In this document: in pieces, positions 6,498 through 14,513 of the stretch
How the letters are laid out: every line of letters begins with the position of its first letter
How positions within the stretch are numbered: position 1 is the stretch's first letter
Source of the DNA: Halorubrum kocurii JCM 14978
GTDB lineage: Archaea > Halobacteriota > Halobacteria > Halobacteriales > Haloferacaceae
Assembly (NCBI RefSeq): GCF_000337355.1
Contig: NZ_AOJH01000055.1
Coordinates: 1 to 34,119, forward strand
Length of the DNA: 34,119 nt
Reading direction: 5' to 3'
The notes under the pieces: generated by a model
Seen by the model: the letters and a program-made list of their open reading frames with translations, nothing else
What the model was told of the DNA's origin: nothing
The model's database searches: none
Made by a program: the position numbers and the translations under genes

Positions 6498-7730
6498 TCA
6501 GTCGTCAGCCGCGGCGTCGACGACGCCGGCGTCGGTCGGGTTCGCCCCGCCGTACCGCTCGACAAACGCGTCGAGCTCGTCCGGGTCGTCGGCCCCCGGC
6601 AGCCGCTCGTCCGCCGTCCGACACGGCTCGTCGACGCCGAGCCGCTCGCAGACGCGGTCGCTCGTCGCTTCGGCCATCTCCCGGTAGGTCGTCAGCTTCC
6701 CGCCGACCACGGTGTGGAGGTTCGCGACCCCCTCGTCGGCGTGGTCGATCACGCTGAAACCCCGAGAGATCCCCCGCCGATCGGATCCGGCCTCCTCGGG
6801 AGCGTACAGCGGGCGGACGCCCCACCACGTCCGGACCGTCGGCGCGTCGGCGACGGCGGGGAGCATCGCCGCGCACTCCTCGACCGACCGCTCCACCTCC
6901 CAGTCGGCCCGCTCGTACTCGTCGGGATCGTCGACCGGGACGCTCGTCGTGCCGAGCACGGCCTCCCCCTCGTGGGGCACGACGATGTCGCCGTCGTCGG
7001 GGTCGCGACACCGGTTCAACACGGGATCGAGCCCCTCGTACTCGACGGAGATCATCACGCCGCGGCTCGGCGCCATCCCCACCTCGACGCCGGCCAGGTC
7101 GGCGATCCGGTCGGCCCACGCCCCCGTGGCGTTGACCACGTGGTCCGGCCGGAGCGTGGCGTCGACCTCGCCGCCGACGCGCACGGCCGAGACCGCGCCG
7201 TCGGCCGTCTCGATGTCCTCGACCGGCGCGTCGGTGTGGACGGTGGCACCGTGTCGCTCGGCGTCGGCCGCGTTGGCGGCGACCAGTCTGGACGGGTAGA
7301 TCACGCCGTCGGGCACCCGGAACGCCTCCGCGACGTCGTCGGAGAGCCCGGGGACGACCGCCCGCGCCTCGTCGCCGTCGAGCCGCTCGGTCTCGATTCC
7401 GATCTCCTCGCAGGCGGCGATCTTCTCCTCGAAGTAGTCCGGGTCGTCGCCCGCGAGGCGGACGAACAGCCCGCCCGTCTCGCGCACGCACGCCCCGGCG
7501 ATTTCGCTGAGCGTCCGGTTCTCGCGGATGCACTCCTCGGCGCCGGGCGCGTCGGCCTCCGCGTAGCGGGCGCCGCTGTGGAGCAGCCCGTGCGAGCGGC
7601 CGGATGTCCCGCTCCCGAGCCCGCCGCGGTCGACGATGGTCACGTCGACCCCGCGAAGCGCGAGGTCGCGCGCGACGCCCGCCCCGGTCGCGCCGCCGCC
7701 GATCACGAGGACGGTCGGTTCGTCGCTCAC
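6498..7730 (-). CDS. FAD-dependent glycerol-3-phosphate dehydrogenase-like protein (GlpA-like, short form)
   Basis: 410 residues from a GTG start. The N-terminal FAD-binding motif is VLVIGGGATGAGVARDLALR. It is followed by GLGSGTSGRSHGLLHSGARY, the GlpA/GlpD signature region. Later come VVNATGAWADRI and RTWWGVRPLY, and the VVGGKLTTYREMAE motif near the C-terminus. The family oxidises glycerol-3-phosphate to dihydroxyacetone phosphate and passes electrons to the membrane. Full GlpA proteins are about 540-580 residues with a C-terminal iron-sulfur/BFD-like domain, which is absent here. No glpB, glpC or glpK is nearby, so the electron acceptor and exact substrate are open. Confidence 0.85.
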   Translation of the reverse strand: MSDEPTVLVIGGGATGAGVARDLALRGVDVTIVDRGGLGSGTSGRSHGLLHSGARYAEADAPGAEECIRENRTLSEIAGACVRETGGLFVRLAGDDPDYFEEKIAACEEIGIETERLDGDEARAVVPGLSDDVAEAFRVPDGVIYPSRLVAANAADAERHGATVHTDAPVEDIETADGAVSAVRVGGEVDATLRPDHVVNATGAWADRIADLAGVEVGMAPSRGVMISVEYEGLDPVLNRCRDPDDGDIVVPHEGEAVLGTTSVPVDDPDEYERADWEVERSVEECAAMLPAVADAPTVRTWWGVRPLYAPEEAGSDRRGISRGFSVIDHADEGVANLHTVVGGKLTTYREMAEATSDRVCERLGVDEPCRTADERLPGADDPDELDAFVERYGGANPTDAGVVDAAADD

Positions 7731-7926
7731 GCGCGGTCACCTCGGACAGCCGCGAGCCGGTCGTCGCGAGCGCACATGCGGCCGGTCGGTCGGGGTCGGA
7801 GCCTCATGTGAGACGTTACGACTAAGCGCACTTGAGACTGCCGCCGCCGGCGATCACGAAACTCCGGAGAACAGTCGTTTCACTCCGTCTACCACGGGGT
7901 GCGGTCGGCGTCGATCGGTCGCAGCG

Positions 7927-8160
7927 CTACCGCGAACTGCCCGCCGACGCCGGACACGTGTCGACGCCGAGGAGGGCGTAGAGCCCGCAGGTCCCGGTCG
8001 CGGCGGTGCCGAGCATGACGAGGGCGACGACCCCGAGGACGGGCGCGGCGAGTTCGGGGAGCGGTACCGCGCCGCCGAGGGTTCCGAGCGAGGCGATCCC
8101 GAGGACCGCTCCGAGGGCGATTCTGACGCGCTTGTCGGCCGCACCGACGTTCTGTTGCAT
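7927..8160 (-). CDS. DUF2892 (YgaP-type) small membrane protein
   Basis: 77 residues. It starts MQQNVGAADKRVRIALGAVLG, the typical DUF2892 beginning (QN-x-G-x-x-D-R-x-x-R). Two hydrophobic helices follow at about residues 13-31 and 37-56, and it ends CGLYALLGVDTCP. In bacteria this domain is the membrane part of YgaP, where it is fused to a rhodanese; here it is alone, although a tandem rhodanese is encoded about 2 kb away. Transcription is leaderless from the palindromic TATA box at 8183-8192, 27 bases upstream. The role is unknown; a sulfur-related function is only suggested by YgaP. Confidence 0.85.
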   Translation of the reverse strand: MQQNVGAADKRVRIALGAVLGIASLGTLGGAVPLPELAAPVLGVVALVMLGTAATGTCGLYALLGVDTCPASAGSSR

Positions 8161-8182
8161 ACATCACAATACGGCACACGAC

Positions 8183-8192
8183 CGTATATACG
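8183..8192 (-). promoter_or_regulatory. palindromic TATA box cgtatatacg in a divergent promoter
   Basis: Centred 27 bases before the ATG at 8160. The 83 bases between this gene and the S9 peptidase gene contain no other clear TATA; the box is symmetric and could in principle be read either way. Confidence 0.55.
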
Positions 8193-8243
8193 TTTGCACG
8201 GCCGGGAAACGTTGAAGTCGATACGCCCGCCGTATGTGATCAG

Positions 8244-10142
8244 ATGTCTGACACAGACGAGACCGACGCGCTCCGCGAGCTCGCCTCCCTCCCGACGATT
8301 TCGAGCCCGCGGGTGTCCCCCGACGGCGAGACGGTCGCCCTCTACTACGACGTCACCGGTCGCAACGAGCTTCACCTCTGTGACCCGGCGGACGGGTCCT
8401 TAGAGCAGCTCAGCGACGGCGACGTCCCCCGGTCGGTCCGCGCCGGGTTCGAGTGGGACCCGAGCGGCGATCGACTGTTCTATCACCGCGACGAGGACGG
8501 CGACGAGCAGCACGACGTGTGGGCGATGTCGCTCGACGGCAGGAGCGAACCGGTCGTCGAGATGGAGGGGCAGATCCGGCTCAACGACGTGGGCGAGGAC
8601 GGGGAGACCCTCCTGGTCGGCTCCAGCCGGGGCGGGCAGATGAACCTCTACCGCCACGACCTCCCGAGCGGCGAGACGACGAAGGTCACCGACTACGACC
8701 GGGCGGTGGCGGCGGGCCAGCTCTCCCCCGAGGGCGACCGGATGGCGTACGCGACCAACGAGACCGACGCCTACGAGAACAGCGACGTGTACGTCGCCGA
8801 CGTCGACGGCTCGAACGCCCGCAACCTCGAGATCGGCGACGTGGGCGCGGAGTCGGCCCCGATCGACTGGGGCCCCGACGGCGATCGACTGCTCGTCGTC
8901 GACAACACGACCGACCTCGGGCGGACCGGGATCGTCGACCTCTCCGACGGGGTCGACGACGCGACGGTGACCTGGTTCGGCGACGGCGAGTTCGAGGAGT
9001 CGGCGAGCCACTTCCTCGAGGGCGGCGACCGATTCGTCGCGAGCCGGACGCGCGGCGCCGTCACCGTCCCCGTCGTCTACGACGTCGAGACCGGCGAGGG
9101 CCGCGAACTCGACTTCCCGGCCGGCGTCGCCAACGTGACGGAGGGGCGATTGGCGGACGACCGCCTCCTCGCGTACCGGACCACGTCGAGCAAGCGCCCC
9201 GAACTCGTCACGTACGACCTCGCGACCGACGCGACGGAGACGGTGTTCGACGCGGAGTACGGCCCGTTCGACCCGGACGACTTCGTCGAGCCCGAGACGG
9301 TCTCGTTCGTCTCCGACGGCGTCCCCGAGAGCCCGGCGCACGCGGTCGACCACGACCCCTACGAGGAGTTCGAGATCGAGGGGCTCCTGTTCGATTCCGG
9401 TCGACGCCCCTCGCCGCTGATCGTGAACCCGCACGGCGGGCCGCGACACCACGACAGTCGGCGGTTCAGCTACCGCGTTCAGTTCCTGCTCTCCCGCGGC
9501 TACTCCGTCCTCCAAGTGAACTACCGCGGCTCCACGGGGCGCGGCCGCGAGTTCGTCGAGGAGCTGTACGACGACTGGGGCGGCGCCGAGCAGGGCGACG
9601 TGGCGGTCGGCGCCGAGCGCGTCCTCGACGAGTACGACTGGCTCGACGAGGAGCGCGTCGCCGTGTACGGCGGCTCCTACGGGGGGTACTCCGCGAACTG
9701 GCAGCTGGTCCAGTACCCGGACCTGTACGCCGCCGGGGTCACGTGGGTCGGCGTCAGCGACCTGTTCGACATGTACGAGAACACGATGCCGCACTTCCGG
9801 ACGGAGCTCATGGTGAAGAACCTCTGCGAGCCCGACGAGAACGAGGCGATCTACCGCGAGCGCAGCCCCGTGACCCACGTCGAGAACGTCGACGCGCCCC
9901 TCCTGATCGTCCACGGCGTCAACGACCCGCGCGTGCCGGTCTCACAGGCCAGGATCCTCCGCGACGCGCTCGACGACGCCGGCTTCGAGGAGGGCGTCGA
10001 CTACGAGTACGAGGAGCTCGGCGAGGAGGGCCACGGCTCCGGCGACATCGACCAGAAGATCCGCTCGCTGGAGCTGCTCGACGACTTCCTCGACCGCCGG
10101 ATCGGCGCGGAGCCGACCGCCGTCGCGTCGCTGGACGACTGA
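8244..10142 (+). CDS. S9 family prolyl oligopeptidase-type peptidase
   Basis: 632 residues. The N-terminal half is a beta-propeller with PD40-type repeats (SPDGETVALYY, DPSGDRLFYH, SPEGDRMAYATN). The C-terminal half, from about residue 385, is an alpha/beta hydrolase domain. The catalytic triad is visible: Ser478 in YGGSYGGY, Asp561 in GVNDPRVP, and His597 in EEGHGSG. The PHGGPRHHDSRRF and YRGSTGRGR segments are typical of acylaminoacyl/dipeptidyl peptidases of this family. There is no signal peptide, so it probably degrades short peptides in the cytoplasm. It starts with ATG at 8244; no strong TATA box is seen. It is monocistronic. Confidence 0.93.
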   Translation: MSDTDETDALRELASLPTISSPRVSPDGETVALYYDVTGRNELHLCDPADGSLEQLSDGDVPRSVRAGFEWDPSGDRLFYHRDEDGDEQHDVWAMSLDGRSEPVVEMEGQIRLNDVGEDGETLLVGSSRGGQMNLYRHDLPSGETTKVTDYDRAVAAGQLSPEGDRMAYATNETDAYENSDVYVADVDGSNARNLEIGDVGAESAPIDWGPDGDRLLVVDNTTDLGRTGIVDLSDGVDDATVTWFGDGEFEESASHFLEGGDRFVASRTRGAVTVPVVYDVETGEGRELDFPAGVANVTEGRLADDRLLAYRTTSSKRPELVTYDLATDATETVFDAEYGPFDPDDFVEPETVSFVSDGVPESPAHAVDHDPYEEFEIEGLLFDSGRRPSPLIVNPHGGPRHHDSRRFSYRVQFLLSRGYSVLQVNYRGSTGRGREFVEELYDDWGGAEQGDVAVGAERVLDEYDWLDEERVAVYGGSYGGYSANWQLVQYPDLYAAGVTWVGVSDLFDMYENTMPHFRTELMVKNLCEPDENEAIYRERSPVTHVENVDAPLLIVHGVNDPRVPVSQARILRDALDDAGFEEGVDYEYEELGEEGHGSGDIDQKIRSLELLDDFLDRRIGAEPTAVASLDD

Positions 10143-10209
10143 GGGGCGGCGTCGACACCGATTTGGTTTAAAAGTACGCGACCGGGCGTTCAGCGCGCGC
10201 GGACGACGC

Positions 10210-11082
10210 TCACTCGCCCGTCTCGATCGGCGCGCCGACCAGGTTGCCCCACTCGGTCCACGAGCCGTCGTAATTCCGGACGTCGTCGTAGCCGAGCAGC
10301 TCGTGCAGGAGGAACCACTCGATCGACGAGCGCTCGCCGACGCGGCAGTAGGTGATCGTCGACTCGTCGCCGTCGACGCCGGCGTCGGAGTACAGCTCGC
10401 GGAGCTCGTCCGCGCTTTTGAACGTGCCGTCCTCGTTCAGGGTCGTCCCGATCGGGACGCTGCTCGCGCCGGGGATGTGGCCGCCGCGCTGGGCCGTCTC
10501 GTTGAGCCCCTCGGGGGCGATGACCTCGCCGGAGAACTCCTCGGGGGAGCGCACGTCGACCATCGGGATCCCCTCCTCGATCGCCTTGTCGATGTCGTCC
10601 TTGTACGCGCGGACGCTCTCGAAGGGACCGCGGGCCTCGTACTCCTGTGCCGGGAAGTCGGGCTCGTCAGTCGAAAGCGGGTAGTCGTTCTCGACCCAGT
10701 ACCCCTTTCCGCCGTCGATGACGCGGACGTCGTCGTGGCCGTAGTACTTGTAGATCCAGTAGCCGAACAGCGCGAACCAGTTGGGGACGCGGCCGCCGCC
10801 GTACACGACGACCGTCGTGTCGGCCTCGATGCCGGCGTCACCGTTGCGCTCGGCGAAGTCCGCCTTCGAGACGATGTCGCGCTCCGTCTCGTCGGTGAAC
10901 ACCTCGTCCCACTCGAAGTTCAGCGCGCCCGGGATGTGCCCCTCCTCGTAGGGCGTGTACTCCGACTCGTCGGTGACGGTCGGGTTGTTGATCTCGACGA
11001 GCCGATACGCCGGGTCGTCGCTCTCGAACTGCTCGAGGTTCGATTCGACCCAGTCCGCCGTGACGAGTACGTCTTCGGGCAT
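10210..11082 (-). CDS. tandem rhodanese thiosulfate/3-mercaptopyruvate sulfurtransferase
   Basis: 290 residues with two rhodanese domains. The C-terminal domain has the active-site Cys246 in YCRVGERSS. The N-terminal domain has YGGGRVPNWF at the matching loop, without cysteine, so it is the inactive structural half, as normal for the family. The enzyme transfers sulfane sulfur from thiosulfate or mercaptopyruvate to an acceptor in the cytoplasm. I chose the ATG at 11082 over the adjoining GTG at 11085. A TATA-like box is at 11117-11126, giving a leader of roughly a dozen bases. Confidence 0.92.
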   Translation of the reverse strand: MPEDVLVTADWVESNLEQFESDDPAYRLVEINNPTVTDESEYTPYEEGHIPGALNFEWDEVFTDETERDIVSKADFAERNGDAGIEADTTVVVYGGGRVPNWFALFGYWIYKYYGHDDVRVIDGGKGYWVENDYPLSTDEPDFPAQEYEARGPFESVRAYKDDIDKAIEEGIPMVDVRSPEEFSGEVIAPEGLNETAQRGGHIPGASSVPIGTTLNEDGTFKSADELRELYSDAGVDGDESTITYCRVGERSSIEWFLLHELLGYDDVRNYDGSWTEWGNLVGAPIETGE

Positions 11083-11220
11083 CACCCGTCATAGGGCGCA
11101 ACGCGGCTTTGAAGGACCGATAATGGCGGTTCTTTCCGGCGCCTGTGACGCCGGTGGCTCCGGCTCGAACGGCGAGAACGCCGGGTACGGGCCGCCGCGG
11201 TCGGGTCTGACGGCTGATAG

Positions 11221-11646
11221 CTACCGGATCACCGTCACGGGCACGTCGGCCTTGTCGACGACGCTCTTCGCGACGCTGCCGACGACCTGCTCGCGCTCCT
11301 CCGAGAGGCCGCGGTGGCCGACGTAGATGGCGTCGACCGACTCCTCGGCCGCGTAGTCCGTGAGCGCGTCGGCCGGGCGCCCCGTGAGCAGTTGGGTGCG
11401 CACGTCGATCGGCTCGTCGCCGACCGCCTCCTCGGCGACGGCGCGCGCGTTCTCTAAGACGCCCTCCCCCGCCTCGACGGCGGCCTCCTCGCCCGGGAGG
11501 ATGATCGTCCCGTCCACCAGCTCCGAGTCCGGCGTCAACACGTGGGCGATCTCGAGCGTCTCGTAGAACGCGACCGCCTGTCGCGCGGCGTACCGGACCG
11601 CTTTGTCGCTCTCCGTCGATCCGTCGGTTGCAACGAGATAGCTCAT
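11221..11646 (-). CDS. universal stress protein UspA family
   Basis: 141 residues. It starts MSYLVATDGSTESDKAVRYA, the usual Usp beginning with the ATP-contacting Asp, and contains the nucleotide-binding motif G-x2-G-x9-G-S as GHRGLSEEREQVVGS near the end. It is a single ATP-binding-type domain, so likely a homodimer in the cytoplasm. The upstream extension to 11751 is rejected: a TATA box (acataactcc, 11670-11678) is centred 28 bases before the ATG at 11646, and family members start here. Confidence 0.93.
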   Translation of the reverse strand: MSYLVATDGSTESDKAVRYAARQAVAFYETLEIAHVLTPDSELVDGTIILPGEEAAVEAGEGVLENARAVAEEAVGDEPIDVRTQLLTGRPADALTDYAAEESVDAIYVGHRGLSEEREQVVGSVAKSVVDKADVPVTVIR

Positions 11647-11850
11647 ACGTGGAACTGGGACTGGCATCCACATAACTCCTGTCCGAAGTTCCCGGACCGT
11701 GAGGGAGCGAGGCCGCCCCCTGACGTGGGGCGTACCAATGAACGTATCCACGATCCGACCCGCGACTCGACCCGTGAGTCGGTTCCGCGGGCCGATCCGC
11801 GTTCACCGGTGTTTATAAACGCGGCCGGTCGTTTCGGAAAACGACGACGG

Positions 11851-13311
11851 ATGCCCTCCATCGCTCACCGCGGCCGCCGGAGTCCCTCCGGAGCCACCGG
11901 GTTCATCCCCGTCCTGCTCGCCAACCTGATCCCGCTCGTCGGCGTGCTCCTCCTCGGCTGGGACCCCGCGACGCTCGCCGCGGTGTACGTGATCGAAGCC
12001 GTGCTGTCGATCCCGCTGGCGGGCGCGACGGCACTGTTCGCGGCCCGTCCGCCCGCCGGGGACCGCGAGCCGGGCGTCATCAGCGTCACGAAGACGCCGC
12101 TGGCGAGCAAACGCGGCGCGTTCCGCCCGGTCTCGTGGCTCCCCCCGGTCTATCCGCGAAACCTCCCGTTCGCGGCGGCCGTCTGCGGCGCGACCGCGTG
12201 GATCGCGCTGTTCGTCGGCGTCACGTTCTCGCAGGCGTTCGACGTGCCGACCCTGCTCGGTCGTCCGACCGTCCTCGCGTCGGCGCTCGCGCTCCTCGCA
12301 GGGCAAGCGGTCGAGGCCGCCCGCGACTACCTCGGCCGACAGCGGTACGCGGAGACCTCGCCGTACGCGGTCGTGGAAACCCCGACGAGGCGGGGGGTCT
12401 TCCTGCTGTTCGTCCTGTTCGCGCTCCCGCCGCTCCACGCCGCAGGCGGCGGGGTCGCCGTGCTCGCCGCCTTCGTCGCGGCCAAGCTCGTCGTCGAGTG
12501 GTCGGCGTTCCGGACGGCTCACGGCGACGACGCCGGGGGTGGCGGCCGACTCACCGACTGGCTCGCCGGTCCGACCGAGTCGCCAGAGGACCCGGAGCCG
12601 ATCGCGGTTCCCGACGCCGAACCGGACGTCCGGATCCCGGTTCATCGCCGGACCGCCGTCGCCACCGCCGTTCTGAAGACGCTCGTCGGCGTCGCCCCGA
12701 TCTACGCGACCGGCTTCCTCGTCGCGTGGATCGCCGCTTTCGGGCTGTTCGTCGGCGGGGACCCGTCCGGTGCCGTCGTCCGCTGGTCCGCGGTCGCCCT
12801 CTTCGCGCTGTTCCTCGGCGCGCTCGCGGTAAACGCCGCCGGGTTCGCGCTCACCTACGCCCCGATCGAGTACCGGCGGTACGGCGACCGGCTGGTCGCG
12901 TACGACGCGTGGCTCGACGAACCGCAGTGGGTCGCCTCCGTCGATCGGCTCCGCGGGGCGAGCGTGGTTCACACCCGGCTCCCGGACCGCATGTTCGGCG
13001 CGCGAACCGTCGGGTTGACCGCGGGCGTGGGCGACGACGAGACGGAGCGGTTCGTCGGCCCGGTCGCCGACGGCGAGGCGCTCGCGTCGGCGTTCGACCT
13101 CCCGGTTCGCTCGACCGACCTGCCGGCGATGGACCGCCCGATCGCCGCGGTCGCGGTCGCTGTCGGACTCGCGCTCGCCGCCGGCGCCGTCGCGCTGATC
13201 GCCGGCCCGTGGGGCTCCTCGGCCGATGTCGTACGGGTCTTCTTCCTGCTGCCGTTCGCCGTCTGGTCGGTACGATGGCTATGGCGGCAGGCGTACGACG
13301 AGCCGGAGTGA
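11851..13311 (+). CDS. DUF6498-like polytopic membrane protein with C-terminal PH-like region
   Basis: 486 residues. It opens with GFIPVLLANLIPLVGVLLLGWDPATL, which fits the DUF6498 start as I remember it. About seven to eight hydrophobic helices follow across residues 17-330, separated by loops rich in Asp/Glu and Pro. Residues about 345-420 (WVASVDRLRGASVVHTRLPD, then RTVGLTAG and DDETERFVGP) look like a bacterial PH-type domain; two further helices end the protein. The function is unknown. The start at 11851 sits about 36 bases after the tttataaa box at 11812-11819. Its convergent neighbour side carries structured repeat copy A. Confidence 0.82.
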   Translation: MPSIAHRGRRSPSGATGFIPVLLANLIPLVGVLLLGWDPATLAAVYVIEAVLSIPLAGATALFAARPPAGDREPGVISVTKTPLASKRGAFRPVSWLPPVYPRNLPFAAAVCGATAWIALFVGVTFSQAFDVPTLLGRPTVLASALALLAGQAVEAARDYLGRQRYAETSPYAVVETPTRRGVFLLFVLFALPPLHAAGGGVAVLAAFVAAKLVVEWSAFRTAHGDDAGGGGRLTDWLAGPTESPEDPEPIAVPDAEPDVRIPVHRRTAVATAVLKTLVGVAPIYATGFLVAWIAAFGLFVGGDPSGAVVRWSAVALFALFLGALAVNAAGFALTYAPIEYRRYGDRLVAYDAWLDEPQWVASVDRLRGASVVHTRLPDRMFGARTVGLTAGVGDDETERFVGPVADGEALASAFDLPVRSTDLPAMDRPIAAVAVAVGLALAAGAVALIAGPWGSSADVVRVFFLLPFAVWSVRWLWRQAYDEPE

Positions 13312-13456
13312 ACAGATCCGCTGAGACCCTCAAAAATACCGCTTCTACACGATTGCAGCCGGTGAGGGGACTGTGGCGAGCGATTACGGGAGTGGGTATT
13401 GCAGGTCGGTGGCGACAATACGATATGTAAATCGCTGTGAGCCACAGCGACGATCG

Positions 13457-13834
13457 CTTATAAATAAACGAGGCGGTGGCGTGCGCCTGTGAGCGCCCAC
13501 CGGGCGCGAGCAGCCCGCACGAGGGAGTCGGTCGCCCGGAGCAACGCGGAGGGCGACCGACGAGGCTGGGGAGGTGTGAGGTGCGGTTGCTGAGCGGTAC
13601 GGGGTGGGACTCAAAGGGGCAGTTGCGAGGGCGAAGCCCGGCGACGGAAGCACCGCAGTAAAGGAGCGGTAGCGACTGAGCGAGGAGCGCAGCGAGCCGC
13701 GCGAGTCCCGCGAGCAACGCGAGCGGGACCACGAACGTCGCAGCCCGCGCAGCGAAGCGAGCAGGAACGACGTTCGGAGGCCCTCGCGACTGGGGCTTTG
13801 CAGGTGTTCACCGCGTCGTCGATTGTTTATAAAT
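13457..13834 (+). ncRNA. structured repeat element, copy A (candidate non-coding RNA)
   Basis: This fills most of the 665-base gap at 13312-13976, between two convergent genes. It is bounded by TATA-like boxes (cttataaat 13457-13465; tttataaat 13826-13834). Helices: P1 13480-13485/13516-13521, P2 13493-13498/13502-13507, P3 13527-13537/13551-13561 (11 perfect pairs), P4 13620-13632/13780-13792 (13 pairs, one G-U). Single-stranded conserved blocks: GAGGCTGGGGAGG-GTGAGG after P3, GGTGGGACTCAAAGGGGC before P4, and GGGGCTTTG then GGTGTTCACC after P4. Two other copies, B and C, share this plan with changed but still complementary stems. There is no convincing ORF. The flanks 13312-13456 and 13835-13976 show no gene. 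Confidence 0.75.
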
Positions 13835-13976
13835 GGACTCACTCGTGACGTGGTATTCCTACTCCCGCCATCGATCAGGAGCAGGCTTCAGCGACCGGTT
13901 TTCCGCGAGTATCTCCGAACACACGATTACAACGGATCGCTTAAATATCGAACGAGCGCCGTATACCGTTCCAGAG

Positions 13977-14513
13977 TCACTCGTCGAGCGACCGCGCCAC
14001 CAGCTCGCCCCACGGCTCGAAGCCGTGGCGGTCGTAGAAGCCCTTGGCGCGCTCGTTCGCGGGGTCGACGTCGAGCACGACCCGGTCGAGCGGGAGGTCC
14101 TGGTCGCCGGCGAGCGCGACCGCGGCGTCCAGCAGGTCGTCGGCGACGCCGGTGCCGCGACGCTCGGGCGTGACGTAGATCTCGTTGATCACGGCGGCGT
14201 CCCAGATCATCGCGAGGCGCTCGGGGAGGACGAAGACATAGCCGAGGAGGGACGGGTCGCCGACGGCGGATCCGCCCGCGTCGCCACCGTCGTCGTCGAC
14301 CGCGACCGTCACGCACCGCTCGTCGTCGTCGACGCACCGGCCCACCCACGCGAGCCACGACTCGCGGTAGCCGTCGGTGAGCTTCCCCTCGTAGGCCGCG
14401 GCCTTCTCCTCCCCGCCGGTCGATTCGCCGAGGCCGCGCTCGAAGGCGAGCTTGAGGTCGTACAGCGCGTCGGCGTCGGTCTCGGAGTCGTACGGCCGGA
14501 GGTCGGCGGTCAT
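13977..14513 (-). CDS. GNAT family N-acetyltransferase
   Basis: 178 residues from ATG at 14513, overlapping the previous stop as ATGA. The acetyl-CoA binding region is INEIYVTPERRGTGVADDLL (R-R-G-T-G-V-A loop) around residue 118, followed by LDRVVLDVDPANERAKGFYD and the HGFEPWG turn, all typical of GNAT enzymes. It would transfer an acetyl group to an amine; the substrate cannot be read from the sequence. Coupling to the ornithine-cyclodeaminase-type gene upstream suggests an amino-acid or polyamine-like substrate (inference). An insert near residues 70-85 is Asp/Gly-rich. Confidence 0.9.
   Translation of the reverse strand: MTADLRPYDSETDADALYDLKLAFERGLGESTGGEEKAAAYEGKLTDGYRESWLAWVGRCVDDDERCVTVAVDDDGGDAGGSAVGDPSLLGYVFVLPERLAMIWDAAVINEIYVTPERRGTGVADDLLDAAVALAGDQDLPLDRVVLDVDPANERAKGFYDRHGFEPWGELVARSLDE

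Noticed and set aside
6309-7811. 500-codon frame opposite the GlpA-like gene
   Set aside because: The minus-strand frame has clear FAD motifs; this frame has none.
8453-10171. 572-codon Arg-rich frame overlapping the S9 peptidase
   Set aside because: The peptidase frame has a complete Ser-Asp-His triad; the other is a frame-shifted shadow.
13457-13834. Copy A as a CRISPR leader or protein-coding ORF
   Set aside because: No repeat-spacer pattern; frames inside are not shared between copies A, B and C, whereas the helices are.
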